This document shows positions 63,281-64,000 of a stretch of 64,000 bases of DNA, piece after piece. The notes under the pieces were generated by a model. That model saw nothing but the letters and a program-made list of their open reading frames with translations. It was not told the DNA's origin and searched no databases. The translations under genes and the position numbers were made by a program. Every line of letters starts with the position of its first letter. The stretch's first letter is position 1. The stretch covers positions 278,654-342,653 of the forward strand of contig NZ_JACDUT010000003.1 of NCBI RefSeq assembly GCF_013761245.1, given 5' to 3'. The stretch is from Thermaerobacillus caldiproteolyticus (GTDB lineage Bacteria; Bacillota; Bacilli; Bacillales; Anoxybacillaceae).

Positions 63281-63829
63281 ATGAAGTACAACATTCGCGG
63301 TGAGAACATTGAAGTAACTCCGGCTTTGCGTGAGTATGTTGAGAAAAAAATTGGGAAGTTGGATAGATATTTTGATAACACAGATGATGTACATGTATAT
63401 GTGAATTTGAAAGTATATAATGATAAACAAGCAAAAATCGAAGTAACGATTCCAATGCCGCAATTATTGTTGCGAGCGGAAGAACGTCATGATGATATGT
63501 ATGCAGCGATCGATTTAGTGAGCGATAAGTTAGAACGACAAATTCGTAAACATAAAACGAAAGTGAATCGCAAACTGCGTGATAAAGAATCCAAATACGT
63601 ATTTGCTTCTAGTGAGATTCCAGTTGCGACTGCAGAACATGAAGAGGAAGAATTCGAGATTGTGCGTACGAAGCGATTCAGTCTAAAACCGATGGACAGC
63701 GAAGAAGCGATTTTGCAAATGAATATGCTCGGCCATAATTTCTTCATATTTACCAATGCGGAAACAAATCGCACGAATATCGTGTACCGTCGCAAAGACG
63801 GAAAATATGGGTTAATTGAAACAAACTAA
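63281..63829 (+). CDS. hpf: Long-form ribosome hibernation promoting factor
   Basis: 182 residues: N-terminal HPF domain (MKYNIRGENIEVTPALREYV ... ERHDDMYAAIDLVSDKLERQ), a linker rich in Glu, and the C-terminal dimerisation domain (VRTKRFSLKPMDSEEAILQM, RRKDGKYGLIE). It pairs 70S ribosomes into inactive 100S dimers in stationary phase or stress. AAAGGAGGAG precedes the ATG. This gene (yvyD) closes the flagellar block also in B. subtilis. Confidence 0.96.
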   Translation: MKYNIRGENIEVTPALREYVEKKIGKLDRYFDNTDDVHVYVNLKVYNDKQAKIEVTIPMPQLLLRAEERHDDMYAAIDLVSDKLERQIRKHKTKVNRKLRDKESKYVFASSEIPVATAEHEEEEFEIVRTKRFSLKPMDSEEAILQMNMLGHNFFIFTNAETNRTNIVYRRKDGKYGLIETN

Positions 63830-63841
63830 CAACAGTGCAAT

Positions 63842-63883
63842 AAGGTCCGGCCCCTCTGTTCAGAGGGGAGTGGGACCTTTTTG
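63842..63883 (+). terminator. Terminator after hpf
   Basis: AAGGTCC...GGACCTTTTT outer stem enclosing CCCCTCT/AGAGGGG, followed by T residues. Confidence 0.85.
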
Positions 63884-63910
63884 TAAGTAGGCACATCCAG
63901 CGAATTGAAG

Positions 63911-64000
63911 TGACCCCTGTCAAGTAGACAGGAATAAAAAAGAACATTTAAGCAGCCTGAGTCCTATATTCATAAGGACTCAGGTTGTTTAATTTTTTTT
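63911..64000. mobile_element. Possible insertion sequence end at the window edge
   Basis: TGACCCCTGTCAAGTAGACAGG (an inverted CCTGTC/GACAGG pair) is followed by an A-rich stretch, a perfect CCTGAGTCC hairpin and T residues. Starting with TGACCCC and reading into a hairpin resembles left ends of IS3-family elements. No transposase is in view, because the window ends here. A plain terminator-like intergenic repeat is the alternative. Confidence 0.35.

Overview
The window looks like a chromosomal segment of a moderately low-GC, motile, competence-proficient Bacillaceae, most like the Anoxybacillus/Parageobacillus group. The block tagO-tagV-yvyE-degS-degU-degV-comFA-comFC-yvyF-flgM-flgN-flgK-flgL-yviE-fliW-csrA-hag ... 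flaG-fliD-fliS-fliT-hpf follows the Bacillus subtilis gene order. The S-layer-homology (SLH) proteins together with a CsaB-type pyruvyl transferase point to a thermophilic-Bacillaceae style cell surface. The species assignment is inferred from gene order and composition, not from a database match.

Left part (1-26 kb) is an accessory cell-surface region. Two nearly identical direct copies of a secreted SH3-repeat glucosaminidase gene flank about 14.6 kb; the first is cut by the window edge. Each copy is preceded by the same leader, which carries a 17-codon upstream ORF with a strong ribosome binding site inside an 80-base hairpin. Between the copies lie an alcohol dehydrogenase, an NlpC/P60 protein, a class D sortase with its LPKTA substrate, an SLH protein with a glutamine-amidotransferase-like domain, a polysaccharide deacetylase, and an SLH-trypsin-propeller protein. 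To the right follow gtaB, a four-gene lipid-linked sugar module (two SMR-like proteins, a GT-C-like protein and a GtrB-like GT2), a YknW/YknX-like pair without its ABC transporter, an SLH subtilase and an SLH amidase.

Middle part (26-34 kb): csaB, a GT4, an Alg14/Alg13-like split glycosyltransferase and a MurJ-like flippase form an operon that probably builds and pyruvylates the wall polymer bound by SLH domains. tagO and the LCP-family tagV follow.

Right part (34-64 kb): degSU, degV, comFA/comFC (no comFB), then the late flagellar block with good sigma-D promoters before the FliK-like gene, flgM, hag and flaG. Three extra genes sit between comFC and yvyF: a FliK-like protein, a fragment resembling the FlhB cytoplasmic domain, and a YaaR-like protein. 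Between hag and flaG is a 10-kb, tightly overlapping operon with two Maf-type flagellin glycosyltransferases and a legionaminic acid pathway (legB, legC, legG, legI, an acetyltransferase, ptmE, legF). It is followed by a divergent, opposite-strand flagellin paralogue with an altered C-terminus. The window ends with hpf and what may be the end of an insertion sequence.

No rRNA, tRNA or CRISPR array was seen.
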